Origin: Natronospira bacteriovora
Lineage (GTDB): Bacteria; Pseudomonadota; Gammaproteobacteria; Natronospirales; Natronospiraceae
Assembly (NCBI RefSeq): GCF_030848495.1
Contig: NZ_JAVDDT010000008.1
Location: forward strand, 130,249 to 194,248
Direction of reading: 5' to 3'
DNA length: 64,000 nt
Shown: positions 1-9,712 of the stretch, piece by piece
How the letters are laid out: every line of letters starts with the position of its first letter
Numbering within the stretch: the stretch's first letter is position 1
Notes under the pieces: generated by a model
Seen by the model: only the letters and a program-made list of their open reading frames with translations
What the model was told of the DNA's origin: nothing
The model's database searches: none
Translations under genes and position numbers: made by a program

Positions 1-3000
1 TCATCGTAATCCGGCAGATCGTCCAGCGGAATTCGATCCGGACTCACCACCTTGGCGGCGGTGGAATCGGCGGCATGGCTCACTTTCTCGTCTTCGGCAA
101 CCGGCTCCGGCTCGACGGCCGTGGACACCGACAGCGCCTGGGCACGCTCATGGATGCGTTCAAGCAGGGCGGCATCCGGTTGTGGCGCACCGGCCGGTGT
201 GGCCAGCCCCGCCACCTGCTTGCGGACTTCGGCCACGGACTCCCTCAGCAAGTCGGCAAAACCGGCATCCGGCGCAATGTCGGCTTCCTGCATTTCCCGG
301 GCCAGGCGCTCAAGCGGTGCGATGAGTGCGGGAATCTCTTCCACGTCGGCCGTGTGGGAACTGCCATTCAGGGTATGCAGTGCGCGCAGCAGGTCAGCGC
401 TGATCACCGGCTCTTCATTGATGGCGTCGGCCTGCTCGCTGACGGTACTCAGGTGGCGATCCGTTTCCTTCTGGAATATCTCGAACAGCACCGGATCCAT
501 GGCAGGTTCGACGTCGAAGGCGTCTTCACCTTCCAGATCCAGCCCGGCCTCGTCAGCCGTTTCGCTCGCCGCTTCCCCGACAACTCCTGTCGCATCCGGC
601 CCGGCTTCGGTCTCGGCGGTGTATTCTTCCGCCGGCCACTCCAGTTCATCCAGGGCCGCGTCGAGAGCACTGTCATCGGATTCGTCGAAACTGAGGTCGA
701 GATCCTCGGAGGAGAGCTCCCCTACCCCGGCCTCGTCATCGGCGGAATCGTCCGGCTCGGGAACGGCCGGCATCTCAATCGCTTCCGGCTCTTCATCGGT
801 GGCAGCGGCCTCTTCAAGGGCGCCGGCATGCAGGTCCGGCGTGGCTTCACCGGGCTGTTCCCCGCGACTGTAGGCGTCCGCCTTTTCCATCAGGCCGACG
901 GCGTCCACCTCGATGTCGCCTTCACCCTTGAGGTGGCGAATCAGGTCCGGAATGGCATCAATGGCATCGCCCACCAGCGCCACCATGGGCGGTCCGGGGT
1001 CCACCGTCTGATCAATGATGCGATTGAGAAGGTTCTCGAAGGACCAGGCAAATTCACCAATGAACTCGGCGCCGACCATGCGCCCGGAGCCCTTCAGGGT
1101 ATGGAAAGAGCGGCGAACGGTAGTCAGGGCCTCCTGATCACCGGCATTGTCCCGCCAGCGCGGATATTGTTCGCGCAGGGAGGCGAGCTCCTCGTCCGCT
1201 TCCTCGAGGAAGATCTCCACGATCTCTGGTGCCACTTCATCGGCCGGTGGCAGTTTCTTCTTCGCCGGAGCGGCCGGCTTGCTCGCGGACTCGGGCTCCG
1301 GAGCAGGGGCCTGCGCTTCCAGGCCGGCATCGGGACGTGCCGTCTCCTCCTCCGGCCCTGCCTCCTCTTCGGCAAGACCCGGCATCGTCAGGGCCTCGCT
1401 CTCAATGGATTCGTCCGTCGTGTCCGGCGGACCTTCCAGCACGATCTCGTCGCCGGCGGCATCCGACGGTGCCGCCGCGGCGGAATCCTCCGGCAATGCT
1501 CCCGGGCGATAGCCCAGCTCGGAAATGCAGTGTTCGGCATTGTCCAGCATGGATTCGGGGCGCCCCCGGCCCTGCTGAATGGTCTCCAGATAGAATTCCG
1601 TGCTGACAATGGCATCGGCCAGGCGATCAAGGCTCTCCGGCCCCGGCGTTTCCTGACTGCCGAAAATACGGTCGCGAATGAACAGGGCAGCGGCCTGCAG
1701 GATATTCCCGGCCCGTTCCAGCTCCAGCAGACCGAGACCGGCACGAATCTGATGCACCAGCTGCGGAATCGGCTCCAGCTTGTCGCGCTGCTCGGGTGTC
1801 TTGACGAAATCCTGCACCCGCTCCTTGACCTTGGCCAGGTTGACAATGCATTCCCGGATGACTGCCCCGGACACTTCCTGGTCGGCGCCGTCGTCGTCAC
1901 CACGGCCAGTGGCCACGCCGGCCATCTGGCGATCCAGACGTTGCTCGACCTCCAGCAGCGCACTGGCGGTCTGCATCAGGCTGTTGTCGTCGATTGCGGC
2001 CTGGGACTGGGCCATCTGCTGCAGATTGTCCCGCTCATTGGCCACCCGTTCCTTGAGGTGATCAAGGCCGAGCATGCCCAGGGTGTCCGACACCTTGCGC
2101 AACAGGTCTGCCAGCGGGCCAAGTTCACTGGAATCCGTCTGTCCGGTACGGACGTGGATGTCCAGGGTGTCCTTGACTCGTGCCAGGTCTTCCTTCACCG
2201 CCGTGGAGACGGTCTGCATCAGGGCGGCGTTGGGCCCGGCCAGTGCATCCTCCACCGAACGCAGGCGTTCCTCATCCGGCAACAGCTCGTCCAGACCAAA
2301 GCTGTCGCGAATGCCACGCACCCGATCACCGCCCGCCGTGGCGCGGGCGATGTAGTAAAGGAGGTTGTTGATGAGTTCTTCAGGCGGATCGGACTGGATG
2401 ATGTCCTCGCCCTGGTCGGCCAGCCGCTTGATCTCACGATCCACGCGGCCCATCAGCTGCTTGAAGCTCACATCGGCTTCCAGGCCACCGTGGGCCAGCG
2501 CCTCCAGAGCACCACCGACCACCCACCAGAGCTGGAATACCGGCGGTGACTCGGAGGCCTCTTCAAGCTTTTCGGCAATCTTGGCCAGGGCCTTGAGGTA
2601 CTTGCCGGCCGTGGGTTCGCGGTACCAGCCCAGCAGAGCCTTCTGGAACTTGCCGCGAAGTTTCTGGGCAAGCTGCTGACTGTCGCCTACCGCGGCACCG
2701 GGGCGGGCGACCTTCTCCGACAGGCGTCGGCCACCGATGTCCTTGGCAAAAATGGCACTCTCGCTGAGCAGGGGACGCCCCCGCGAAGCCCGCATGTCAT
2801 TGATCAGGGAGAGCAGTGCGAGGGGCACATCCGGCTGGCCACCCACGACCCGCTCGAGGTAGTCGGGCAGCTGGAGCAGACCACGGCTGAGGACCTCCAG
2901 GGCACCGTCGCCATCCTTGACCGACCCTTCCGCGATGGCACGCCCCAGGGCTTCCATCTCCTCGGCCAGCATGGCGGCACCATACACCTCGACCATGCGC

Positions 3001-3158
3001 AGGGTGCCATGCGCCTGGCGCAATGCACGCAAGCAATTCTCAAGACCATCCTGCTGCTCATCCTCCACATAGGCTTCCAGTCCATGGCGAGCCTGGGTAA
3101 AGGTGTTATCGAGCTCCGATTTGATCCAGAGCAGCGAATCAGAGGCAGCCTGTGTCAT
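1..3158 (-). CDS. chpA: ChpA/PilL-type hybrid chemotaxis histidine kinase, N-terminal part (runs off the window)
   Basis: Central kinase of the type IV pilus (Pil-Chp) chemosensory system; it passes phosphate to PilG and PilH. Only the first ~1052 codons are present, so the kinase core, CheW-like and receiver domains lie outside. The start ATG (MTQAASDSLLWIKSEL) lies 49 bases after the pilJ stop. The N-terminal half is alpha-helical, as in FimL/ChpA. Two histidine phosphotransfer sites are visible: HTLKGSGRMVGA near residue 685, fully canonical, and HTLNGSSHTA near residue 928, where the usual Lys after HTL is Asn. The linkers between them are very acidic and Ala/Pro/Glu rich. No pilK methyltransferase lies between pilJ and this gene. 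Identity rests on domain type and gene order; confidence is high although the C-terminus is unseen. Confidence 0.93.
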   Translation of the reverse strand, partial: MTQAASDSLLWIKSELDNTFTQARHGLEAYVEDEQQDGLENCLRALRQAHGTLRMVEVYGAAMLAEEMEALGRAIAEGSVKDGDGALEVLSRGLLQLPDYLERVVGGQPDVPLALLSLINDMRASRGRPLLSESAIFAKDIGGRRLSEKVARPGAAVGDSQQLAQKLRGKFQKALLGWYREPTAGKYLKALAKIAEKLEEASESPPVFQLWWVVGGALEALAHGGLEADVSFKQLMGRVDREIKRLADQGEDIIQSDPPEELINNLLYYIARATAGGDRVRGIRDSFGLDELLPDEERLRSVEDALAGPNAALMQTVSTAVKEDLARVKDTLDIHVRTGQTDSSELGPLADLLRKVSDTLGMLGLDHLKERVANERDNLQQMAQSQAAIDDNSLMQTASALLEVEQRLDRQMAGVATGRGDDDGADQEVSGAVIRECIVNLAKVKERVQDFVKTPEQRDKLEPIPQLVHQIRAGLGLLELERAGNILQAAALFIRDRIFGSQETPGPESLDRLADAIVSTEFYLETIQQGRGRPESMLDNAEHCISELGYRPGALPEDSAAAAPSDAAGDEIVLEGPPDTTDESIESEALTMPGLAEEEAGPEEETARPDAGLEAQAPAPEPESASKPAAPAKKKLPPADEVAPEIVEIFLEEADEELASLREQYPRWRDNAGDQEALTTVRRSFHTLKGSGRMVGAEFIGEFAWSFENLLNRIIDQTVDPGPPMVALVGDAIDAIPDLIRHLKGEGDIEVDAVGLMEKADAYSRGEQPGEATPDLHAGALEEAAATDEEPEAIEMPAVPEPDDSADDEAGVGELSSEDLDLSFDESDDSALDAALDELEWPAEEYTAETEAGPDATGVVGEAASETADEAGLDLEGEDAFDVEPAMDPVLFEIFQKETDRHLSTVSEQADAINEEPVISADLLRALHTLNGSSHTADVEEIPALIAPLERLAREMQEADIAPDAGFADLLRESVAEVRKQVAGLATPAGAPQPDAALLERIHERAQALSVSTAVEPEPVAEDEKVSHAADSTAAKVVSPDRIPLDDLPDYD

Positions 3159-3207
3159 GGCGCTTTTCCTGGTCCCTTAATCTTGGTCATCAGGCCAACC
3201 GGACCTG

Positions 3208-5487
3208 TCAGTCGACCTTCTCGGTGCGACGCGGATCCTTGTCATCCTCACCTTCGGTCTCATCTTCCGGCCATTCGATCTCATCCACGAATTCGGTGGA
3301 TTCATCCGTATCGTCCTGGACAGCATCGCTGAGTTCGGGCAGCTCCTCGCCACCATCATCCAGATCCGCGGATTCCTCGCCCAGACCGGCGTCGCTGTAG
3401 TCTTCCAGACCAGACACCTCGCCACCGAAATCATCCGAAGACATGACCACGGTCTGTTCTTCCTGCTTGCCCGGGAGCTTGAAGCCGGAGACGGATTTAC
3501 GAAGCTCGGTAGCCAGGGCCGCCAGCTTGCCGATGTTGTCGGCGGTGGCAGTGGTGCCTTCATGGGTCTGGGAAGTGATTTCCTGAATGACCTGCATGGT
3601 CCGGGACACGTCGGTCGCGGCCTGGGCCTGCTGGCGAGCGGCACTGGAAATGCTCTGAATCAGGGTCGCGATGTGGTTGGACACCTTTTCAATTTCGTCC
3701 AGGGCTTCACCCGCGTTCTCGGCCAGCTGGGCCCCGTTCACCACGCCGGAGGTACTGTGCTCCATGGAGATCACGGCCTCGTTGGTGTCGGTCTGAATGG
3801 TCTTCACCAGGGCCTCGATCTGCCGGGTGGCATTACCGGAGCGTTCCGCAAGGCGCTGCACTTCGTCAGCCACCACCGCGAAGCCGCGACCGGCCTCACC
3901 GGCGGCGGACGCCTGAATGGCGGCGTTGAGGGCGAGGATGTTGGTCTGCTCGGCAATGTCGTTGATGAGCTCCACGATATCACCGATTTCCTGGGAACTC
4001 TCACCCAGACGCTTGATTCGTTTCGACGTTTCCTGAATGTTCTCGCGGATGTTGTTCATGCCGTCGATGGTGCGGCGCACCGCGTCACCGCCCTTATGGG
4101 CGATTTCCACCGACTGCTGCGCCACTCGAGTCGAACGTTCGGCGTTCTCGGACACCTGCTCAATGGATTCCGCCATTTCCTGAATCTGGCGGCTTGCCGA
4201 GGTGATTTCCGAGCTCTGGTGCTCGGAGGCCTCGGCCAGGTGAGAGGCGGTGGCACGCGTCTGCTGGGCGGTGGCATCCACCCGCACGGCGGTGTCGTTG
4301 ATGGTCACCACCAGGTCCCGAAGGGCATCCACGGCGTAGTTGATGGAGTCCGCGATCGCCCCGGTGATGTCCTCGGTCACCGACACCTGAACGGTCAGGT
4401 CACCATCGGCGAGACTGCCCAGCTCATCCAGCAGCCGGAGAATGGCTTCCTGGTTGCGCTCATTCTGTTCCAGCTGCAAGGCAGCGGCCTTGCGGGTGTC
4501 CGAGGTCAGTACGTAGACGTAGATGAGTACGGCGAGAATCAGCAGGGCCGCACCACCGAAGATGTAACCGTAGGTGGCGGAAAACATGCGGTCATCAATG
4601 GAGCGACGGTAATTGTTCTCGGCTGAACGCACGCCGGACAGCAGTCGGTCACTCAGTTCCGCCAGCGTGTTGTTGGCGGAATGGATAAGTACCAGGTCGG
4701 CCCGCTGGCCCTCGATGCTGCGAACCTCGTCATTCACGCGCCCGTAATAGAAGGCAATGTCGTTGATGATATCCCGGGTCAGATTGTCGTTGATGCGCTG
4801 AATATCCAGATCGTCATCACCGTCCTGAAAACCGGCCAGGACACGGCCGAAGAAAGCGTTGTCATTGCCCAGACGGCGCGCCGCGTCAGCCGGCTGGCCC
4901 GTTCCGCTCACCAGGGAGCTGGACCACTGCTGGATGCGCGGGGCCAACTGTGCAAGGCGCCCCTGATAGAACACCTGACTGGCACCGGCGTTGATGTCGA
5001 GCATGCGATCGCCCAGCGCCTCGATTTCGCTCTGCAGGGAGGGCATGTTCTCCTCGATGACACTGAGCGACTGATTGGCGCGGCGAATCAGATCCCCATT
5101 GTCCAGCAGCACCTGGGCCGCGTCCCGGGCAGTGCTCCAGTTCTCCTGCAACAGCGAGAGTTCCTGGCGGACGGTGCGCGGCGGCTGGGGCATCAGTGTT
5201 TCCGGGTTGCCTTGGCGCATGAGCCGCAGCGTGCGGTCAAACCGCTCACGATCCGTGTACAGCCGCTGGATGGCTTCGCGGTCACCGGTAATGGCCAACT
5301 GCGCATTCTTTGCGACACTCTGGGAGAGCACGGCCTGTTCGGCGGCGTACCCCAGAAATTCCTCGTCATGGGAAGCGCGCTGCGTCACGAAGAAGAAGTT
5401 CACGATGGCGGCGGCCAGCAATGCCAGCACCACGATGATGAGAACGTAAAGCAGCTTGTTTGAAGTGCTACCTGAGGACTTGGCCAT
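3208..5487 (-). CDS. pilJ: PilJ, methyl-accepting chemotaxis protein of the Pil-Chp system
   Basis: Inner-membrane receptor that signals through PilI to ChpA to control twitching motility and pilus responses. The 759-residue protein has TM1 at about residues 12-33, a periplasmic helical region of ~270 residues, TM2 at about 304-327, then HAMP and a cytoplasmic MCP signalling domain. The hairpin tip near residues 510-545 reads [20 protein letters not shown], the AAIQAS form seen in PilJ instead of the AAIEAA of most MCPs. The last ~80 residues are a strongly acidic tail ending in DPRRTEKVD. Start ATG has AGGTG about 7 bases upstream. It sits between pilI and chpA in the expected order. Confidence 0.96.
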   Translation of the reverse strand: MAKSSGSTSNKLLYVLIIVVLALLAAAIVNFFFVTQRASHDEEFLGYAAEQAVLSQSVAKNAQLAITGDREAIQRLYTDRERFDRTLRLMRQGNPETLMPQPPRTVRQELSLLQENWSTARDAAQVLLDNGDLIRRANQSLSVIEENMPSLQSEIEALGDRMLDINAGASQVFYQGRLAQLAPRIQQWSSSLVSGTGQPADAARRLGNDNAFFGRVLAGFQDGDDDLDIQRINDNLTRDIINDIAFYYGRVNDEVRSIEGQRADLVLIHSANNTLAELSDRLLSGVRSAENNYRRSIDDRMFSATYGYIFGGAALLILAVLIYVYVLTSDTRKAAALQLEQNERNQEAILRLLDELGSLADGDLTVQVSVTEDITGAIADSINYAVDALRDLVVTINDTAVRVDATAQQTRATASHLAEASEHQSSEITSASRQIQEMAESIEQVSENAERSTRVAQQSVEIAHKGGDAVRRTIDGMNNIRENIQETSKRIKRLGESSQEIGDIVELINDIAEQTNILALNAAIQASAAGEAGRGFAVVADEVQRLAERSGNATRQIEALVKTIQTDTNEAVISMEHSTSGVVNGAQLAENAGEALDEIEKVSNHIATLIQSISSAARQQAQAATDVSRTMQVIQEITSQTHEGTTATADNIGKLAALATELRKSVSGFKLPGKQEEQTVVMSSDDFGGEVSGLEDYSDAGLGEESADLDDGGEELPELSDAVQDDTDESTEFVDEIEWPEDETEGEDDKDPRRTEKVD

Positions 5488-5558
5488 TGGTTTTCACCTG
5501 GTATCGTTCATCGTTGTTCTGCCCGGGCCGCGGCCCGCGTCACTGATTCCTGTTCCGT

Positions 5559-6125
5559 TCACTGGGCCGCCTGAAGAAAGAGCTGGCTCTCCACCAGATC
5601 CCGCAGATTCAGGATGCCCCAATATTCATCGCCACGACGGAAGCCACCCCGGAAGAGACTCCGGAAGGGCTCATCCAGATCGGGCAGCTCCTGCACCGCC
5701 TCATCCGGCTGAAAACGCCGGAACCCGCGCACTTCGTGCACCAGCAGACCCGCCGGGATCTCCGGGTGCTTGACCGCGACCACCCTCGCCTTGCGATCCA
5801 TGGGGGTCGGCTCCCGACCCGCCAGCATGGACAGATCCACAACCGAAAGGAGCTGGCCGCGGACATTGGCCAGCCCCTTCAACCATGGACGTGCGCCCGG
5901 CACTCGGGCCAGGGTTGGAACGGGCAGCACCTCGCGCACCTCGTCCCGCTCCACCAGGATGTTCTGGTCTCCCATGACCAGACCCACGCCGACCCATTCG
6001 TCGCCGGTTTCCAGCCCGGACTCCTGCTGCCGACCGGCGGCCGCCTGCCGGCAACGGCGATCCAGCTCCTGCAGCAGCCGGAAGGGTTGATCCACCAGAT
6101 CGGTCAGCGAGGTCATCTCAGCCAT
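5559..6125 (-). CDS. pilI: PilI, CheW-like coupling protein
   Basis: Adaptor that couples the receptor PilJ to the kinase ChpA in the cytoplasm. The 188-residue protein carries a CheW fold: the central part reads VLPVPTLARVPGARPWLKGL followed by NVRGQLLSVVDLSMLAG, the typical strand-turn signature of CheW proteins. Length is close to the family's usual ~178. It follows pilH after 6 bases and precedes pilJ by 71 bases, so all are probably one transcript. Confidence 0.95.
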   Translation of the reverse strand: MAEMTSLTDLVDQPFRLLQELDRRCRQAAAGRQQESGLETGDEWVGVGLVMGDQNILVERDEVREVLPVPTLARVPGARPWLKGLANVRGQLLSVVDLSMLAGREPTPMDRKARVVAVKHPEIPAGLLVHEVRGFRRFQPDEAVQELPDLDEPFRSLFRGGFRRGDEYWGILNLRDLVESQLFLQAAQ

Positions 6126-6131
6126 GGGCGA

Positions 6132-6497
6132 TTACTTCTCCAGTACTTCTTTCACCTTGCCAATCAGCGCTTCTTCCTTGACGGGTTTGACCAGATAGGC
6201 AATCGCGCCCTGGCGCATGCCCCAGATCTTGTCGGTTTCCTGATCCTTGGTGGTGATGATGATCACCGGAATATTCTGGGTGGCTTCATCCTTGGCCAGC
6301 TGGCGGGTGGCCTGAAAACCACTCATGCCGGGCATGACCACGTCCATGATGATGGCGTCCGGCTTTTCCTTGCGCGCCACCTCCAGGCCTTCTTCACCAC
6401 TTTCGGCGGAAATGGCGGTATATCCGTGCTTCTCAAGCTGTGTCTTGAATACGTGGACTTCCGTGGGGGAGTCGTCAACGATCAGAACCGTCGCCAT
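6132..6497 (-). CDS. pilH: PilH, single-domain response regulator
   Basis: CheY-like receiver of the Pil-Chp system; in Pseudomonas PilH counteracts PilG and is linked to PilT-dependent retraction. The 121-residue protein has the acidic pocket VDDSPTE, phospho-acceptor Asp in IIMDVVMPGMSG, the conserved Thr in IIITTKDQ and Lys in YLVKPVKEE. There is no output domain. I start at ATG 6497, which has GGAGG 9 bases upstream; a TTG two codons earlier lacks that spacing. Lies between pilG (62-base gap) and pilI (6-base gap). Confidence 0.96.
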   Translation of the reverse strand: MATVLIVDDSPTEVHVFKTQLEKHGYTAISAESGEEGLEVARKEKPDAIIMDVVMPGMSGFQATRQLAKDEATQNIPVIIITTKDQETDKIWGMRQGAIAYLVKPVKEEALIGKVKEVLEK

Positions 6498-6559
6498 CTG
6501 CAAAATCCTCCAGATTTATGTTTAGTCAGAATGTGTGAAGTGTGTGCCGAAAACATCGA

Positions 6560-6955
6560 TCAAGCCGTGCGCCGCACATGATTCTCGATCGCCCCCAAAA
6601 GTTCGTCGCGGGTAAACGGTTTGGTGAGGTATTCCTCCGAACCCACGATACGCCCACGCGCCCGGTCAAACAGCCCGTCCTTGCTGGAGAGCATGATCAC
6701 CGGTGTGTTCTTGAAACTGGTGTTACGCTTGATCAGGGCACAGGTCTGGTAGCCGTCAAGCCTCGGCATCATGATGTCGACAAAGATGATGTCCGGTTCG
6801 GATTCGGCAATCACCGACAGCGCCTCGAAACCGTCAACGGCGGTGAGGACCTCACATCCGGCCTTTTTCAGCAAGGTTTCGGCCGTCCGGCGAATGGTCT
6901 TGCTGTCATCGATGACCAGGACCTTGAGTCCACTCAGATCACTGTCATTCGCCAC
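6560..6955 (-). CDS. pilG: PilG, single-domain response regulator
   Basis: CheY-like receiver, first gene of the Pil-Chp operon; in Pseudomonas it promotes pilus extension via PilB. Receiver motifs are VIDDSKTIRRTAETLLKKAG, phospho-Asp in IIFVDIMMPRLDG, then CALIKRN, MLSSKDGLFD and YLTKPFTRDE, which is very close to the Pseudomonas protein. I choose GTG at 6955 (131 residues), because GGAGG lies 5 bases upstream and the length fits the family's ~135. An in-frame ATG at 7051 would add a 32-residue non-conserved tail and also has a G-rich stretch upstream, so it cannot be excluded. Confidence 0.94.
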   Translation of the reverse strand: MANDSDLSGLKVLVIDDSKTIRRTAETLLKKAGCEVLTAVDGFEALSVIAESEPDIIFVDIMMPRLDGYQTCALIKRNTSFKNTPVIMLSSKDGLFDRARGRIVGSEEYLTKPFTRDELLGAIENHVRRTA

Positions 6956-7085
6956 CGGAACCTCCGTCGCATCGTCAAACCGGCCGTGCCTGCCTGGCGA
7001 ATGATTCGCCGAGACGGCACCGGCCTCCGAAATAGCCACAACCCGATTCATGACTGAATCCCCCCGGCGCGGCCTTTGTCATAAG

Positions 7086-7113
7086 TTGACACCGTATGGG
7101 CTACCGGTGTCAA
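7086..7113. promoter_or_regulatory. Perfect 9-bp inverted repeat upstream of pilG
   Basis: TTGACACCG (7086-7094) and CGGTGTCAA (7105-7113) form a perfect inverted repeat around a 10-base spacer, in the pilG-gshB divergent intergenic region (6956-7344). It lacks a T-run, so it is more likely an operator or a small leader hairpin than a terminator. The regulator is unknown. The rest of this gap has an AT-rich patch (7177-7210) that could hold promoters, but no convincing -35/-10 pair. Confidence 0.45.
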
Positions 7114-7344
7114 AGCCCGCACCTGTATCGTAATCGGAACGCAGCGCTCACCGCGCCCTTCCAAAGCCGCTGAAAGCAATAATATCGCCTTCTATCATAA
7201 TATTAGCGCACAATCCAATAAGTTTCCTTGAACTGGTTCACGGAAACACTCGGAAATGGCCTGCTTTTCCAGCCGCTCCAGCGCGCCCGGAACAGGCATA
7301 ATGGGCGCCGGCAATCCGACTCAGGCGGCCCCGAGGAGAGACAA

Positions 7345-8310
7345 TTGAGTACACGCAAACCGGTCATCGGCGTGGTCATGGACCCCATCACGGCCATTAC
7401 CCCCTACAAGGACAGCACGCTGGCCATGATGCTGGAGATCCAGCGTCGCGGCTGGGAACTGCGCTACATGACCCTGGAAGACCTCTTTCTCGACAACGGC
7501 ACGGCCTGCGCCCGCCATCAAGGCATCGAGGTGCGCGACGACAACGAGGACTGGTTCACCCTGCGCGAGAGCGCTGAAGGGCCGCTCACCGCCATGGATT
7601 GCCTGCTGATGCGCAAGGATCCACCCTTCGACATGGAGTACATCTACGCAACCTATCTGCTGGAACGGGCGGAATCGGCGGGCGTTCGCGTGGTGAACCG
7701 ACCGGCCAGCCTGAGGGACGTCAGCGAGAAAGTCTACACCGCCTGGTTCCCGGAATGCTGCCCACCCACCGTCATCGCCCGCGATCCGGCGCGCCTTCGC
7801 CATTTCATTCACGAACAGGGTCATGCCGTCCTGAAACCCCTCGACGGCATGGGCGGTCGCGACATCTTCGTGGTACGCGATGGCGACCCCAATACCAGTG
7901 TCATCCTGGAGCACCTGACCGGCAGCGGCGCGCGTTTCGCGCTGGCCCAGCGCTATCTGCCGGAGATCAGCAAGGGCGACCGGCGCATCCTGCTGGTGAA
8001 TGGCGAAGCCAGCGGGCCGGCACTGGCGCGCATCCCGCGCGCCGGTGAATCCCGGGGCAATATCGCGGCCGGCGGTTCGGTGCAGGGTTCGGAGCTGAGT
8101 GAACGGGATCACTGGCTGATCGAGCGCATCGGCCCGGTCATGCGCGACAAGGGACTGATGTTCGTCGGCCTGGACGTCATCGGCGATTACGTCACTGAAA
8201 TCAACGTGACCAGCCCCACCTGCATTCGGGAACTGGATTCGCTCTATGGCAGCAACATCGCCGGTCAGCTCATGGATGCCATCGCCGCTGAGGCGGGCTG
8301 GACTCCCTGA
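7345..8310 (+). CDS. gshB: Glutathione synthetase
   Basis: Cytosolic ATP-grasp enzyme that joins gamma-glutamylcysteine and glycine to make glutathione. The 321-residue product follows the family from end to end: GVVMDPITAITPYKDST at the N-terminus, LMRKDPPFDMEYIYATYLLE, KPLDGMGGRDIF (ATP-grasp loop), ARIPRAGESRGNIAAGG and a C-terminal EINVTSPTCIRE. I start at TTG 7345 because GAGGAGAG (7333-7340) is well spaced and the resulting length (321) matches the usual ~315; an upstream ATG would add a non-conserved tail. It is divergent from pilG, as in Pseudomonas, and overlaps apbE by one base. Confidence 0.95.
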   Translation: MSTRKPVIGVVMDPITAITPYKDSTLAMMLEIQRRGWELRYMTLEDLFLDNGTACARHQGIEVRDDNEDWFTLRESAEGPLTAMDCLLMRKDPPFDMEYIYATYLLERAESAGVRVVNRPASLRDVSEKVYTAWFPECCPPTVIARDPARLRHFIHEQGHAVLKPLDGMGGRDIFVVRDGDPNTSVILEHLTGSGARFALAQRYLPEISKGDRRILLVNGEASGPALARIPRAGESRGNIAAGGSVQGSELSERDHWLIERIGPVMRDKGLMFVGLDVIGDYVTEINVTSPTCIRELDSLYGSNIAGQLMDAIAAEAGWTP

Positions 8311-9341
8311 TGCCGCGTGTTGCAGCCACATTGCTGGCGCTGATGATCCTGACGGCCTGCGCCCGTGAGGATGAGCCGCGTCACGACAGCCATTTCTATG
8401 CCATGGGCACGCGCATTGAAATCACTGTGCGCGCGCAAAGCGGTGCAGCCGCGGAGGCACATGCGGCTCTGGCAGCGGAGGCGGCAACCCTTCATCAACG
8501 CTGGGACGCGTGGGGAGACGGGGCCCTGGGCACGCTGAATGCGTCGCTCAGCCATTCGGACACGGCCGCGGTTCCGACGTCCATTCAGGCCGGAATCGAA
8601 CGGGCCCTGTCACTGGCGAAAGCCAGCGGCGGACTCTTTCACCCGGGCATCGGGGAGCTGGTCGAAACCTGGGGCTTTCATCGCCAGCCACGGCCACAGG
8701 CACCACCCCCGTCTCCACAGACCGTCACCGCCGTGCTGCAGCGCCTGCCACCCATTGATGCCATGAACCTGGAAAATGGGCGCCTGGATACTGGGCAGAC
8801 CGGCGCTCGACTGGATCTGGGCGGCTTCGCCAAGGGCCTGGCACTGGAAAAACTGGGGCGGATCCTTGGCGAGCTCGGCATTCGACATGGACTGATCAAC
8901 GCCGGCGGTGACCTGATTGTGCTGGGTGATGCCGGGGGCCGTGACTGGCGAATCGGCATTCTGGATCCCCGGGGCGATGGCGTGCTCGCCAGCGTCGCTG
9001 CGCGGGACGGGGAGTGCATCATCACCTCCGGGGACTATGAACGGGATTTCATCCATGAGGGGGAGCGCTTCCACCACCTGCTTGACCCCCGTACCGGGCG
9101 GCCGGCACAGGCCACGGCCTCGGCCACGGTCATTGACGAGGACTGCGCCCGCGCCGATGCCGCCGCCACCGCCCTGTTCGTGGCCGGCCCCGGCCACTGG
9201 CCTGCCGTGGCCAGCGCCATGGGTGTGGATCGGGTCATGCTGATCACGCCCGGAGGGCAGGCCGAACTCAGTCCCGCGATGCGGGATCGAATCCGGTTCC
9301 AGGATCGTGAACCACTGCAGGTGGTTCGGGAGCTGCCATGA
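8310..9341 (+). CDS. apbE: ApbE-family FAD:protein FMN transferase (lipoprotein)
   Basis: Attaches FMN from FAD to Thr residues of exported flavoproteins such as Rnf/Nqr subunits or FMN-binding-domain proteins. The N-terminus is a lipoprotein signal ending LMILTACARE with Cys near residue 17. Family signatures include YAMGTRIEITV, DLGGFAKGLALEKLG, INAGGDLIVLG, DPRTGRPAQ and ADAAATALFVAGP near the C-terminus. Length 343 is normal. The start codon overlaps the gshB stop and the 3' end overlaps the next gene by 4 bases, so they are translated as one cluster. No FMN-acceptor protein is visible in this window. Confidence 0.94.
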   Translation: MPRVAATLLALMILTACAREDEPRHDSHFYAMGTRIEITVRAQSGAAAEAHAALAAEAATLHQRWDAWGDGALGTLNASLSHSDTAAVPTSIQAGIERALSLAKASGGLFHPGIGELVETWGFHRQPRPQAPPPSPQTVTAVLQRLPPIDAMNLENGRLDTGQTGARLDLGGFAKGLALEKLGRILGELGIRHGLINAGGDLIVLGDAGGRDWRIGILDPRGDGVLASVAARDGECIITSGDYERDFIHEGERFHHLLDPRTGRPAQATASATVIDEDCARADAAATALFVAGPGHWPAVASAMGVDRVMLITPGGQAELSPAMRDRIRFQDREPLQVVRELP

Positions 9342-9712
9342 CAGCAAGACCGCGCCTCCACTGGCTGGATCTGCTGGTCATCACCGTGGCCGGAGCCGGC
9401 ATCGGCGCGCTCCTGGCCGGCCACTGGCCAAGCGGAGCCGCCAGCGAGGCGAGAATCTATCTGGAAGGCGAGCGAGCCCTGACGCTGGCCTTGTCCGAAG
9501 ACGGTCACCACCGGCTAGATGGCCCCCTGGGTGAGACGCTGCTGGAGATTCGTGACGGCCGCATCCGCTTTCTGGAGGCGCCCTGCAACGAACGCATCTG
9601 CCTGCGACGCGGCTGGCTGAGGCACAACGGTGAAAGCGCCAGCTGCATCCCGAACCGGGTTCACGTGCAGCTGGCAGGACGAGAGCGTGCTTATGACAGC
9701 ATCAATTTCTGA
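9338..9712 (+). CDS. NusG domain II-containing small exported protein
   Basis: A 124-residue protein with one N-terminal membrane/signal segment (about residues 10-27) and a C-terminal beta domain of the NusG_II type. The diagnostic stretch runs PCNERICLRRGWLRHNGE and then CIPNRVHVQL, i.e. C-x5-C-x3-GWL...C-x-PNRV, which is typical of this family outside transcription factor NusG. Molecular function is not established. It overlaps apbE by 4 bases and the Gx transporter by 20 bases. In other bacteria these two families are commonly paired, including, as I recall, in Gram-positive extracellular electron transfer loci together with ApbE. Confidence 0.85.
   Translation: MTARPRLHWLDLLVITVAGAGIGALLAGHWPSGAASEARIYLEGERALTLALSEDGHHRLDGPLGETLLEIRDGRIRFLEAPCNERICLRRGWLRHNGESASCIPNRVHVQLAGRERAYDSINF

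Noticed and set aside
75..2549. Long plus-strand open frame opposite chpA
   Set aside because: It mirrors the conserved minus-strand chpA frame, including both HTLxGS sites; its own translation is low-complexity without domains, as expected for antisense of GC-rich coding DNA.
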